64,000 nucleotides of DNA from Hirudinaria manillensis (GCA_034509925.1 CM067529.1:3075001-3139000); one strand, 5' to 3'; shown: positions 42,857-55,200, counted from the first letter of the stretch. Numbers and translations: made by a program. The notes: a model not told the origin generated them from the letters alone.

Positions 42857-45800
42857 GCAGTAATAATAAACATTATTAGCAGTTAATGTTACACGATGAT
42901 AATAATAACAATAACAATAATAATAATGCTTTTTATTACAAATTCCATCTTTTCACTATCTTTTCCGAGTATTGACCTTGAGGTATATTAGAGAAGCATA
43001 ACTCGGATGTTTGCAAAGCATTTTCATAGCCCGTTTACGACGGGGCAGGATTTTATTTTAATTTTATGTCAGTAAACATGACCGGAACTTCGACAAAGCA
43101 CTTCTGTTTGCCTCTTCGAATTATCCTGCCAGAATGGGCCTTGAGCTTTTGGCCCCTCTGGAAACTTTCTTCGAGTATATGGCTTGGAAGTCATCTCAAT
43201 AAATAAGAGTCGTACTTTTTTGTTTCTGGTGGTTTTTTTTTCGGATTTAAATTATCTTTCCATCCATCCGTCCATCCGTCCGTCCTTTCTTACGTTAGAA
43301 CGAGAACGAAGGATAGGTTGAAAGACATAAACAAAAAAAGTTAAAGCCGTAAACAAAATCCCATCAGGGAGCGAAAGAAAGTGGTCAGGAAAACGCCGAG
43401 AGAATTTATTGACTCCGAGAGCTCCGTCGGCATCCTTGTCTTTTCATCTCGGAGGATTAGTGACTCAGTCGCTACTGAGTCAACAATGCCGGACGACCGA
43501 GCGGCCTCTAGCGTCGGTTGACGTGGCACGAGTCATCGTCACGCCATCGGCGGTATTTATCGCACGTGTCCAGTCTTGGAAAGGTGAGGGAGGGTTAGGA
43601 CATTGTCGATGCGTAATGCCCTCCTTGAAAATAACCTACTGGATTTTAGTGTCGTCAATTGCCTTCCAATGACTCAGCATGGACTCGGATGACCAATCTC
43701 GTATGAGTCATGTTACCGTCATGGCGTAACTGTAATTACACGATTTACACGTTCAAATATGGCGTGCAAGAACTAGTGACAGAAAATTTTTGTGCATAGA
43801 TTATAATTAATATAAGTTGTAATTAATATCCGAGCGAATGCGTGAAGCCGGTTTCAATTACGTTTCTTGTGAATGCAAATCTACTTCTTAACCGCTGCAA
43901 TTTATAATCTCGTAATGCATCTCACCTCAGGAGTTTTTTACGTTTGTTTTTTTGTTTGTTTTGTTGTTGATTTTTGTTTGGATTTTTCAACAAATGATGA
44001 AAAGACGTGATGAAATAAAAGTTTTAAAAGGAGCGAATTTTAGAATCACGTGCTGGAAACATGGCCGTCTTTTCCTGTTAAGGAAGAGCTGGAGTACTGT
44101 CCGATCAATCATCTAATCAGTCAGCAAGTGATGGTGCAGTAACGAATGTTGCAAGTGCGGGTATTCGTGGACAGGGAGAGATATAAAGAGAGGGACTCAC
44201 AGAGATAAAGCTAAAGAGAAGGAGAGAGAAAAAAAGAGAGAGAAAGAGAGAGAGAGAGGTGGCATGACCTTTGGAGGTCACGGCACGAATGGTCCGCGAC
44301 ACGTTGCTGGATGCCTCCGATACTTGAGGGATGAAGGCAAGTGAATAGCAGACCAGTCGCTTGAGTTGGAGTTTGTTTGGCCGCTTAAAGTGAGTGGCAA
44401 ACATTCTAAAGATGATGGATGACCAATAATAATGTCCGTCTGGAATGGGGAATTCAATGGTATTGCTACGCCAACTCATTAGTCCGTGACCGGAAGCCGA
44501 TCGACGATGGTTTCCAGTTATTAAGTTGTTGTTGTTGTTGCATCCTTTCCAGGACAAATGGAAGCTGGAGTTGACAACGACCAATGAATAACGAAGGACA
44601 ACAATTGTTGAAACGAAATGAAACAAGTAATTCTAATTTATCTAGCGCATTGTGCGGAGCGTGGGAAGTTCCCTCGTCCGAGGTACTCGCCCCGGGCAAT
44701 GAGCTATTGAATCATAAAAGACAGAGGTTATCGTGAACATCAGTCCATTAACCAGCATTAACGGCAATCAATTAAGCCCCCTCAGATCTCAATCGATCAA
44801 TCAGTCAATCAATTAGCTAGATCGACTCTATAGTCAGCTACTGACGGCTTTGAAGTCGACTTTAGTTAGAGAAGACCACCACTGACTGATTAGCAAGTCA
44901 AGCATTTGAAAATAAGCAGCCAATTGTAAAACTGATTCCAATTCGAATCACTAAAGTGGAACGCAAGAGGTGTTGAATATCCGATTGAGCTTCGAACAAC
45001 CGGGTCGAGCGAATGAGTGAGTGAATGAATGAATGAATAAATGAATGAATGAATGTAAATGAATGGATGGATGAACGAACGAACGAATGTATGTAAATCA
45101 ATGAATTATGTTTGCATACGTGCATTGAATTAACGGCTTAACTTTAACAAAGTTAAATGAAAAGTAATAAATAAAGCGAGCAATCAAATCGCGTAATTAA
45201 TCCAGTAATATTATTATTATTTATTTTTTTTTTACATTTTCTCCCGCTTATATTCGGTTTTAAGTCTGTTTCCACTTGTTTCGTGAATCTCCAACTCAAT
45301 TTGGAAGTTGTAAACAGATTGCGAATCGCTTAAGCACTCAGAGCCAGCCAATTCTGACAAATGAAAAATGGAAAAGTTTGCAATGAATTTGGGTGGACAA
45401 GTTGGAGACAAGAGAGATTAATTACTACTGGCCTGTTTAAGAAATACGGCTCCGACAAAAACTTGTTGCAAGAATGTGTTGTGTGTTTTTTGTTGTTGCA
45501 AATCACTCGAGCGTAATTTACGATCACACGATTTCCATATTGTCCACTTCTAGTCCAATCGACTAGAATAGCTAGTTCCAAGATTGAAACATATGAGGTT
45601 AATAAATTATGTAATAAATCATAACAAGTCATCGCCGAAAGTTACAGTTTTACATGTTTGAACAGAGTAAATGTTGTAAGAGCTGTTGGGAGAATCAAGG
45701 CAGTCTTGCGTCAATCAACGTCTGTTCGCTGTGGAACATTAATCACTCTTACAGAGGAAACTACTCGCTTGTAAGAGTGTTTTCAGTCAAATTCCTCCCT

Positions 45801-46175
45801 TACGATTCGCTTCTTTTCGGGTTCTTTGAGTACAAAGATAATTTTTTTATCCATGTTCAACCTTTAATTTCTCACCCGGTACTGATCTTATCGCCACGGC
45901 ATTGGCATTTCGGCCGAGGAAAACTTAAGCCGATGTTAGTCTTCTTGCCAGCGCGTCAACGCCGGCTAATCTGCTCGTTAGAGATTGTTTGCATGATACA
46001 TATTGTTTGCACGTGATGATACACCGTGTTGGATATCGGGTGGCACCAGAGACGGGAGATAAAACAAAAAAATATACGAACGGACTACTAACAACCACTT
46101 GGTGGCCCAGCATGACGAACAGATTTCGTAGAGTAGTAAGACTATGGTCAATAGCGTGTTCCGACTAATTTCCAT
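31443..46175 (-). CDS. Wnt4: Wnt4 secreted signalling protein
   Basis: Four exons on the minus strand: 46096-46175, 40919-41154, 40419-40780, 31443-31913. Phases agree and the product is 382 aa. Exon 1 gives [20 protein letters not shown] plus SCWATK, a good signal peptide; its weak donor G|GTTGTT is the least certain join. Exon 2 has [19 protein letters not shown], exon 3 [31 protein letters not shown] and [10 protein letters not shown]. Exon 4 has [20 protein letters not shown] with the acylated serine, and the Cys-rich [20 protein letters not shown] end. EVKTCWRA-x-PFR and DLVYL-x-x-SPDFCE indicate Wnt4 over Wnt11. The ligand is lipidated by Porcupine, secreted and bound by Frizzled. About 30 extra residues rich in Gln, Asn and Ser interrupt exon 3 after CGCDR. 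The third intron is 8.5 kb. Confidence 0.92.
31914..40418 (-). other. 8.5-kb intron of Wnt4
   Basis: No supported exon on either strand. It has patches of higher GC (32.2-33.3, 35.3-36.0 and 38.1-38.9 kb) without recognisable protein similarity, an (ACGA)n run at 33446-33478, several (AAT)n runs, a CA tract near 38970 and a tRNA-B-box-like fragment near 36760. Confidence 0.6.
33446..33478. repeat. (ACGA)n microsatellite
   Basis: Eight AACG units in the Wnt4 intron. Confidence 0.9.
42776..42857. repeat. (AAT)n microsatellite
   Basis: About 27 nearly perfect AAT units in Wnt4 intron 1. Confidence 0.95.
44206..44258. repeat. Purine (AG)n-rich tract
   Basis: GAGAGA units mixed with A-runs, all purine on + apart from isolated bases. 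Confidence 0.85.
45010..45090. repeat. Imperfect (AATG)n / (AACG)n array
   Basis: Units GAATGAAT pass into GGATGGAT and GAACGAAC variants in Wnt4 intron 1. Confidence 0.85.
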
Positions 46176-48374
46176 CACTCGTGTGCCTTTCAGTCGAATC
46201 GTAATAGAAAAACCTGTAGTAAATCGTGTCAAAATAAGACTCCTTAATCACGTGAAATTGAAATTAAGAAGAGGTAGTTACTCACTCGATTTGCGGTGTG
46301 CTGTCTCTGCCGAAACTCATCTTAAACATTCATTTGTTATCCATGTCCACCGGATCGTACGAGTTAATCCACATAGAGAAGCATTTTTTTTTTAATGTTT
46401 TGTTTTTCTAAACTGCAAGAAAACGTTCGAAAAAGGTACGTAAACGCAACGCAAACAAACTCTGCCTGTTCCCCCAGAATCGGACGACGGCGTAGGACAT
46501 GCGATTCGGAGTCAGCCCCCCATCTTTTATATGCCCTGCGAACACGCCTATCGACGAGCGTTCGTTCTTATAAGAACGGTAACTTCGGTTCTATTAACAC
46601 GGCCCTGTAATCTTACCTTACGTATACATACTGAAAGCCGCACACGATACGAGCATCACTGAAGATGTTTCGTTATGCTTTGTTTTGTATTTTCGGGTGT
46701 TTTTTTTGCTGTAAATGTTATTTTTTTATTTTTTTATTTCACGTGCAAAAATTTTTGTCCGGCGAATTAGCAAGTTTTCGATGAAGCCAATAGCTACTGA
46801 ACGATTCAGACGAGTGTGTCGTCGTTTGATTTGAATTGCAAGTTCATAAATCGTCCAAAAGAAGAAAAAAAAATCATCAGACAGGCGCAGCGAGAAGTCC
46901 ACAAACTAATTATCAATTTCAATGCTTATTTTATTCCGAATAATAAATGCGCTTTTGTAAATAAATAATTCTCCGACTCAACTCATGTCTTGAGAGATTT
47001 AGAAGGGGGTCCACCACACCGTGAGACCATGAGACACAAGAGGCAAATGTTTCAAGTTGTGAACTCGAAATTCCAGCAGCCCCTTTTATAAAAGGATCAA
47101 CTCATAAGAACTGGCAATGGAATCACTATGAATTTTAGTGCTAATTTGACAAAAAGTCTATACTACTACTACTACTACTACTAGTACCACTACTGCAATT
47201 ATGCAGATCTATCTGAGTGGAACCAAACGAAGTTAAGCGGTTAAATGAATTCTGAGTTCAATCCATTTTCATAATTCCGGAAGTGCAAATTTGGACAAAA
47301 CCTCTTATTTCTTTCAAAACTTAATCTCACTTTCATGCATTAACCAGTACGTCCTGCTACGGAGCTGAATTTGCGTAACAACGATCTCAAACAATCTATT
47401 CCAAGCATGGGCAAAATTAAGCCAAACAGAAGGGAAATCATTTGTCTCTCCATGATCGATAGCAGCATAGACAAACTAATTTGAGAGGACAAACAATGAA
47501 ACGAGCCCCAAATGGCACCCCTGTCACGGGCCAGTGCATCATCTGCTATCGGCCCCTCAATGTTCCACGTTTGCGTCTTCTTGATAGCGAAATTAGAACG
47601 CAGAGCAATAAAACAATTTCGTATATTAAAGTTAATATTCGAGGATCTATCGTTAGAGCACTCGCCACTAGAAGTTCGATTCAAGGATGATTGAAATCGA
47701 ATCTCTAGAGTCATTCGAGAGTTGGTGGAATGTGTTCCATCCTGCTGGACATTATCCTCAATGTCTGGAAACTATGTTAGCCATGTAGACACTTGTGTTG
47801 TTGTGCAAGCAAGGTGGAAACCACTATTTAACCATTTTCTTTAAATGGGCAAATTTCGAAGAAATTATTGTTTAATTAAGTAAATTAAGCATCTTCGGTG
47901 CTAAACTCTTGAACTGCCCGCATGTCCCAAACTTCTATCACTTCAATGCACAAGTGCCACACAAGTGGACACATTCTTAATTCATATTACTTTACAGTCT
48001 CTAGCAAACTAAAAGGACCACCCATTGCCAAATAATATATCGGTTCAACTCGCAAAATATATCGGCCTTGATCGTATTGTCTTAAAATCCTTTTAAGAGA
48101 TTTGAACGCGATTATGGATCCAGACAAATTTTGATTAAAAACAAATTCATTATTATTACAATTATTACAGTTACTATGGTTACACTGTGTGACATTATTA
48201 CGTAATAAAACAGTAACCATTGAAAGCAAAAACAAAATAAAACATTTCCAGACATTTAGACACCAAGAATTATAAACACTCATCTTTGGAGCCTCCGGGT
48301 GAGACCGACGTTTTAAAACCTCGCAAAGCATTTTCAAGAGACAATAAACGTCTCTTCCGAGACAGAAAATCGTC
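46176..48374. other. Wnt4 5' region and proteasome beta1 3' region
   Basis: 2.2 kb without a supported exon. It includes a (TAC)n run at 47160-47182 and, near 47655-47690, GTTAGAGCACTCGCC followed closely by GTTCGATTC, which resembles an internally deleted tRNA or tRNA-derived SINE. Confidence 0.5.
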
Positions 48375-49410
48375 TCACGTAACCTCGGAAGGAAAATGTT
48401 TCAGGTGATCGTTCAGGACGATCAAAGAACTGCAGCCATATTTGGTGATGTCCATCAGACGGACCACACCTCCGCTCGATCCATCCCGCCTGATCCCGAG
48501 AGTCACGGCTGTTTATTCAATCGCAATTTATCTAAGTCGTGACTTCAAGGATCTGCTTGCTCTTAGTTACTTGATAATTTATCCGAAGTGATGTTCTGCC
48601 AATTAAGTGTAAAACATTTTTTTACCTTTTTCTGCCAATTCCAGGCATTCCCTTCGGTTCATGTTTTCTCTGAAATGAAAGTCCATGAGGGAGGCGATGT
48701 AAGAGCTCCCCGAACCAGCCACAGCGTATGACTGAGGAATGCACAAACCATCAAAAGGAATATCATATATCTGAAAAGTTATATTTACAATTTATTTCAT
48801 TTTAACTTTTTAATCCAATCGAGGCTTCAAAATAACCTGGAATCCTTCCTTACTGTCCCATCCAGCACATATCATACTACATTCCATGTATTCTCGATTC
48901 TTGTAGCACAGCTCGTGGAACATGGATGAAGCCATCTTAACGGTAGGTTCTGCTTTAAGTTCTAAACTATTGTAACAATAATTAGCCAATTCCATTTGAT
49001 AAGTTTAAACATCAATGGACCGTTTAGCTCACCTCAAAAGTGACAAATGATAAGATACCCGTTCGATGATTACGTGCGTATCAGCTTCAGCTCCAGATCG
49101 ACAACAAAATATGCTTTGTCTTAGTTGGACCAACTTGTCGGCAAATCGATTTATGATATCTTCCCTGGTTATAACAAACACTGACATTAACGTGAGAACA
49201 TAAGATGGCATTTTGGTTCAAACAAACTCGATGGTCACTCTGGAATCCCCAGCGAGAATGATTCCATCCTTGTATTTTACAGCAACAATTGTAGTCTGTC
49301 AGGACAGTTTACTATTTATTAAATGGAGCATTTCCTAGTCAGTTATATATTTAAAAACTAACGCCGCACTTTGATTTCCTATGTGTTATGGTGGAGCGAT
49401 TCCTTAACAT
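48375..49410 (-). CDS. 20S proteasome subunit beta1 (PSMB6-like, caspase-like activity)
   Basis: Six minus-strand exons: 49363-49410, 49228-49295, 49033-49164, 48837-48966, 48626-48770, 48375-48508. Together they give 218 aa: a 16-residue propeptide ending in Gly and a 202-residue mature chain starting TTIVAV. Counting from Thr1, the hydrolase residues fall exactly where expected: Thr1, Asp17 (AGDSR), Lys33 (RFADKL). Arg45 (IFCCRSGAEADT) is the S1-pocket residue of caspase-like beta1. Downstream are AVAGSGSSYI and RRDGSSGGVVRL. The propeptide is cut by autolysis at Gly-Thr when the 20S core assembles, and the subunit cleaves after acidic residues. It is odd that residues 23-25 are Glu-Glu-Asp, not the usual Gly-Ser-Tyr. 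The immunoproteasome paralogue LMP2 is excluded by Arg45. Confidence 0.93.
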
Positions 49411-49717
49411 GTTACAAGCAGAAAGACACATTGGAACGAAAACAAGCAGACGATAAATGACACCACAAATCATGAATTGAGAATAAGACTTTTATAATAT
49501 TTTTGCACTTAAGAGTGCAAGCAAGTGATATATTGTAAAGGTAATTCAAAATATATCAATGACATTTATTTAAATAACATTTTAGTTAAATGCATCACAT
49601 ACAAATGTTCACTATTCATTGGTGATGTGGACATAAACAAAAAATGCCTGACCGGCGTATTGGTTAAATTAAGGGCGGATAATTACGCGTTTAATTTTTT
49701 TTCGTAGCATTTCCATT
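49411..49717. promoter_or_regulatory. Candidate bidirectional promoter between proteasome beta1 and the ORF1p-like gene
   Basis: About 300 bp separates the two head-to-head start codons. It is AT-rich, and I recognise no definite core promoter motif. Confidence 0.4.
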
Positions 49718-50761
49718 ATGCACAAGAGTAACTACAACATTTACAACAATGAGAGACCAGACACTTCCAATCTTCGTTCGCTTTGCATCGAGGCCGGCTT
49801 CAATGAAACTAATTTGGTTCCACCTAACACATTGTCGGATAGTGTTGTTCAATTGACAGATAAGAATTCAATGCTAGCTGATAAAGTAGCTCACTTAGAA
49901 GAGGAAATTAGTCAGCTCAGAGAAGAGAATGCTTTTCTCCTAAATCAACTGAGAAGGCAGGAAGTAAGCCATGAAACTATTGAAAGAAGAGTTAAAGATC
50001 TTGAATTGTTATTATGTGATTTGAAAAATAACGAGGCCGAGTTGGATAAATCCCACGAAGGAGAAAATAATAAAGCAATAGAACAAGCCATTTCTGACAA
50101 TGTTAAGAAACAAGCTGATGTTGAATCTCGATTTAATGCCTTCGTCACTGATATTAACGGCATCAACAAAAAGATGGACGTTTATAGTTTGCACTTGACA
50201 GACATATCAAAAGTGGTCTACAAATTAGAATCTGAGGTTCAAAAGTTTGTTAGAAGACACTGTCTTGTAATTGAAAACTTTTGTCCAAAAGAAGACAGTT
50301 CTGCAATGGAAATGTTATTACTTTTTGCCACATCAGTATTGAATGTAAAGCTTGAAGAGTATGACATCGAAAGTCTACAGGTTATCGAAAGAATTCCTGT
50401 GGAATCCCTGCCCGGAACTCCAGAGAAAAGGATCTTGCCGAGACCGGTTCTGGTCACCTTCACTTGTTACAGGACGCAAGACCAGATTTACAAATCCTGG
50501 CTCTCTTTCCGATACAAAAGTAATCCGGGATCGCTGTCAAAAGGAAGAGGACAGGGAATCACGATAAAAGAATATTTGACCGAAAACCAGGAGAAGATAT
50601 ACAGTGAAGCTCTCAAGCTCAAAGAGAAGCATTTTGTCACCGACTGCTGGACATACAAGGGCAAGACTTACATAAAGAAAACTGATGGCGTGATCTGCGA
50701 GTTCTCCAACAGCAATGAAATTGTTCCCAAGAGTGACAGCTCTAGCTGCTCGGTCATGTGA
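49718..50761 (+). CDS. LINE-1 ORF1p-like coiled-coil/RNA-binding protein with C-terminal CaaX box
   Basis: Intronless 347-aa ORF. Residues about 42-110 form a heptad-rich coiled coil (VAHLEEEISQLREENAFLLN). Residues about 178-262 look like the RRM-type domain of L1 ORF1 proteins: HCLVIENF as first strand, IERIP, then PRPVLVTFTCYRTQDQIYKS, comparable to the RPRPI-x-V-x-F pattern. Residues 280-330 resemble the ORF1p C-terminal domain (ITIKEYLTENQEKIY, then DCWTYKGKTYIKK). ORF1p-type proteins trimerise and coat RNA. No reverse transcriptase, target-site duplication or poly(A) tail is visible nearby, so this may be a domesticated, stand-alone copy. The last four residues, CSVM, fit a farnesylation motif. 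Codon use is normal and no stops interrupt. Family assignment is by pattern only. Confidence 0.7.
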   Translation: MHKSNYNIYNNERPDTSNLRSLCIEAGFNETNLVPPNTLSDSVVQLTDKNSMLADKVAHLEEEISQLREENAFLLNQLRRQEVSHETIERRVKDLELLLCDLKNNEAELDKSHEGENNKAIEQAISDNVKKQADVESRFNAFVTDINGINKKMDVYSLHLTDISKVVYKLESEVQKFVRRHCLVIENFCPKEDSSAMEMLLLFATSVLNVKLEEYDIESLQVIERIPVESLPGTPEKRILPRPVLVTFTCYRTQDQIYKSWLSFRYKSNPGSLSKGRGQGITIKEYLTENQEKIYSEALKLKEKHFVTDCWTYKGKTYIKKTDGVICEFSNSNEIVPKSDSSSCSVM

Positions 50762-52245
50762 CGAATCAATCAAAAATTCTACGTTATCGTGCAAAATGCA
50801 AAGTGACTGCTGTATGTGTCGATTTGTAATCTTTCATTTGAAATTGTTATATTTTTATTTAAATATCAGTTTCCTCAGAATTAGAAAAGTTTCCTCAGTT
50901 CTTAGGGGCATCGTTGGGTTCGTTTAGTTTACCTCCTTGTCTACTCTCATCTAATTTTCCCCATTTAGCATCTATGTGTAAATTTTGTTCTTGAAGTGCA
51001 TCCGATGTTGTGCTTTGCTTGGATTTGTGCATTTGTGATGGTTTTGTATTTTGAGACTGCAATGTTTTTGTAAACTTTATGAGCCAAAAACTACTGTGTT
51101 ATTATGTAACAGTAAAACTGCTATCTGAGAGTTAGAGAAGTGGTAGGTTGGTGCCAAGAAAATATAACTTAATATCTCGCTTTAAATCTTCAGTTTGCAA
51201 AATGTGAATTTAGAAAACTGAAATTGGTGACTTATTGTTGATTATTATTTTAAAAATTCTTGATGTCATAGGGATAACTTCTGGCCAAATGTGAATATTA
51301 TTGTGACAGGATATTTACGTACAATGCTTCTTTTACAATGAGGAAATGCTTTGTGTTGGGAATATAACTTTTGTGTTTATTGTTATATTTGTTGTGATGT
51401 GAAGAGCTATCGAATATGCTTATGAATTCTATCTACAATATTTACCAATTGATGTATTGCAACAAAGATTGTTTTTATAAACCATAAAGTTATACAGCAT
51501 TTGGCTGTACTATCAGGACAAAATATAGTTCAGGTGGATATAATGTCCTCTGCTTTTGGATTTTGGAAACAATTTTTGAATTGATTTCGGTTTTAGTTTC
51601 GTCGGGGCAAGTGGTCGTCTCAAACTCAGATAATCCAATGATCTTCGACGGTTAAGTGTAAGTGCTACTATCGGATCTTGCCATTCGGTTCAAAGTTAGA
51701 GGTTCCCCAGTGTTGTTTGAGACGGGCGGAGATGATTTAGACGTCCTTTGTTTTGCAATATTTTGTTGGAATTACGTAGATGTTGCCACTTTTGTTCGGA
51801 TTTATTTAGAATTTACGAGAAGAATCACAAACAACCAGTTTACATTTTTCCCCCGCTCTCAGGTTGCGATGGCTAATTGGCTTCTTATGTTTGCCTAGGT
51901 TTTCAAAAGAGGTTATAAGTAGCTGGTAGAATTAAATAGGGATAATGAATTTCGTTCACTTTTGCAGTCGTTTGTCGAAACAAATTCATGTAAACAAGCC
52001 GCGATGACAGACACGTGACGTCGCCCATTCTGAAATTTCGTTGCGTTGAATTAAATTTCGTAAATTAATTATAAAAATTATTTACTCTTAAAATTCAGTA
52101 TTAATACCATATTTTAAGAATGTTGTAAAACTTTTAAAATACTCGACAAATGTTTTTCTGTTTATGGTATACAACCACACATGTACTGTCAACAGATCCC
52201 CAATGCTAAAAAAGGAATAAACACTGAACGGGTTGGGTCGGATTT
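50762..52245 (+). other. 3' region of the ORF1p-like gene and 5' region of RPB1
   Basis: No supported exon. Oddly T-rich on + up to about 51.9 kb, which suggests a long 3' UTR. CACGTGACGTCG (52012-52023) lies about 230 bp before the RPB1 ATG. AATAAA occurs near 52213. Confidence 0.5.
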
Positions 52246-55200
52246 ATGGAAAAACTACTATCAAGCACAAGCGTCCCCCAAAAAACTGTCCAAAAAGTGC
52301 AGTTTTCGATTCTGGGTCCAGAAGAAATTGTTGGTATTATTTTGATTAAATCGGGCATTTAAAACAGCCTGTCGTTTTTAACATGCTCAACTCAGTCCTC
52401 TTGAAATATTTCTCGACAGCTAAAGCAGTCTGTTACTCTCCCAGATGGCATAATTTACCCAGAAGCATATGAAGCAGGAATGCCTAAAATTGGAGGCGTC
52501 ATGGACCCTAGACAGGGTATCATTGACAAGATTGGAAAATGTAAGACTTGCAACGGGAAGATGCACGATTGTCCAGGACATTTCGGACACATCAATTTGG
52601 CAAAGCCAGTCTTTCAGGGTCATTACATGAACTACATTAGGAGTGTTTTGAAGTGCGTATGCTTCTCGTGTTCAAAACTTCTCGTAGATCTGGTGAGTGA
52701 TTTTTAAAAGTATATTTTTGCGGCAGTCACATCTTTTATCGTTTTTGAATCATCCGACTACGACCAGCAAAAGCAAGCATAACATAACATAGCGATAATT
52801 TATAGTGGTTAAGAAGACCTATGTTCGCTTATTACATAACTCCAATAACTTTGAATAAAATAATCACTTAAGACATTTAAAATATTTAAAAAAAACTTTG
52901 CTAAAATTAAAGAGACAAATTACGTCCGATACCGCTCCAATACACATCAATAACAAACTTAAATGACCTAACGATAAGTAATTGCATTGCCCTAACACCG
53001 TCTTAGACGAGCTGGACCGAATCACGTTTCAAAGTTCATATCAAAACAATATGCATCAATGCATGTATAAAGTTACATTTAATTTATACTTAATTACAAC
53101 TAGTTTAATTCCAATAAACATCGTTAATCAGAATGATGACAGAGTTAAAGAAGTTCTGAGAACGACAAGAAATAACGCAAAGAAGCGAAGAGACACGATA
53201 GTGGAACTGTGCAGAAAGGTTGGAAGATGTGATACTGGAATCAACATGGAAGAAAATGATGCAAACGACGACCATACCGTAAAAAAGAGGGTTAGTAATC
53301 CATTTTATTGTTTATTAACTTACCCGATTAATTATGCAACCCAAATAAAAACTCATGTTTATCTTTTATGATAATTTGTCGGTTCTTTAAAAAAAATTTG
53401 CTTAGTGCGATCAGTAATCGTCCATAAATAAATGGAAAGCTTCAAAATAAACATTTCGATTATTTGCCTTTTCGAAGGAAGCGCTATATAAATTACGCAC
53501 TTTATGTTTTCTCAACATTTGGTTGATAGTTAACTGAGCGGTCTTTGTTGCAAAGTATTAAAACCTTTACGTGCTCTTGCTGGATGTGATCAAAAGAAAC
53601 GAACTGACATGCGATCAATTTTCATTGCTGAATAAATATTAAAATTACAAATATAAAGTTAATGTTAACATTGTACTATGTTATTATTTAGAGTGGTGTG
53701 GTTCTATTATTATTATTATTATTATTATCATCATCATCATCATCATCATCATTCTATAAATTTTGTTTCTCAAACGTCAGACCGGTTGTGGAAGAAGCAA
53801 ACCTCACATGATAAAACGGGATAAAATGGAGTTGACTGCCAAGTGGAAAGATCCTTTCGACGAATCTGGAGAAACTACTATGAATCTTACGGCTGAAAAG
53901 GTCCTAGAAATCTTTAAGGCCATGAACGATGAAACCATCGAAGCTTTGGGCTTTCACGTTAAGTTTGCCAGACCAGAATGGATGATAGCCACAGTTCTCC
54001 CAGTTTTGCCGCTCTGCGTACGACCCAGCGTTATTTCGTTTGGTACGTCGAGAAGCCAGGACGATCTGACTCACAAACTGGCAGACATAGTGAAAGCCAA
54101 CAAGAAGTTGATAGACGACGAGCAGAACGGCATGGCGACTCACATTTTGGCAGATGATCTTAAGCAATTGGAGTTTCACGTCAACACCATGATCGATAAC
54201 ACCATGCCAGGAATGCCGAGGGCTACCCAGAAATCCGGACGTCCACTTAAATCCATTAAACAGAGACTGGTCAGCAAAGCAGGCAGAGTGAGAGGAAACT
54301 TGATGGGCAAAAGAGTGGACTTTTGTGCCAGAAGTGTCATCACCCCCGATCCAATCCTGAAACTCGAAGAGGTTGGAGTTCCAAGACACATAGCGCAGAT
54401 TTTGACCTTTCCTGAAATAGTCACACCCTTCAACATAGACATGCTGTCAGAATTGGTAGCAAACGGACCGAATCATTATCCTGGTGCAGTTTATATAATC
54501 AGGAATAATGGTGAACGCATTAATCTCAGACTTCATCCAGATCCAAGTCATCTACATCTGGAATACGGCTACAAAGTCGAAAGACACTTGAGAGACGGAG
54601 ATACGGTGGTTTTTAACCGTCAGCCATCTCTGCACAAAATGTCCATGATGTGTCACAGAGCCAAAGTCATGTCGGGATCGACCTTCAGACTCAATCTTAG
54701 TGTCACTAAGCCGTACAATGCCGATTTCGACGGTGACGAAATGAATCTCCATTTGCCACAGAGTCTAGAAGCTAGGGCTGAAGTCGCCCAGCTTGCCTCA
54801 GTACCCAGGATGATCGTTTCACCCCAATCCAACAAACCGGTCATGGGCATAGTCCAGGATTCACTGACGGGCGTTTACAAGATGTCGTCGAGGGATGAAT
54901 TCCTGACCAAGGAAGAAATGATGAACCTGCTCATGCACTTCCCCGAATGGAGCGGGCGACTGCCTCAACCCGCGATCTTAAGGCCTGTTCCTCTTTGGAC
55001 AGGCAAACAACTTTTCTCTGTTCTTATTCCCGGAAGAGTCAACTGCATGAATGGCTCGGACAGCAGTGACAGATGGATGGACCCGGACGATTTGACAGTC
55101 CTCGTCGAAAATGGAGAGCTTCTCAGTGGAATCCTTTGCAAGAAAACGCTCGGTGCTTCTGGGGGTTCACTCATGCATGTAATTTATCTTGAAGAAGGAT

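Larger units (their letters stand above)
41155..46095 (-). other. First intron of Wnt4
   Basis: 4.9 kb with no supported exon. It contains an (AAT)n array near 42.8 kb, an AG tract at 44.2 kb and a tetranucleotide array at 45.0 kb. The boundary with exon 1 rests on a weak donor. Confidence 0.55.

Noticed and set aside
44117-44626. Minus-strand open frame considered as the Wnt4 first exon
   Set aside because: No clean signal peptide and no donor in the required phase; the exon at 46096-46175 fits both.
47655-47690. tRNA gene (GTTAGAGCACTCGCC ... GTTCGATTC)
   Set aside because: The anticodon arm and spacing are missing, so it cannot be a working tRNA; at most a SINE remnant.
53904-54850. Several long minus-strand open frames
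   Set aside because: Antisense shadows of the large RPB1 exon.
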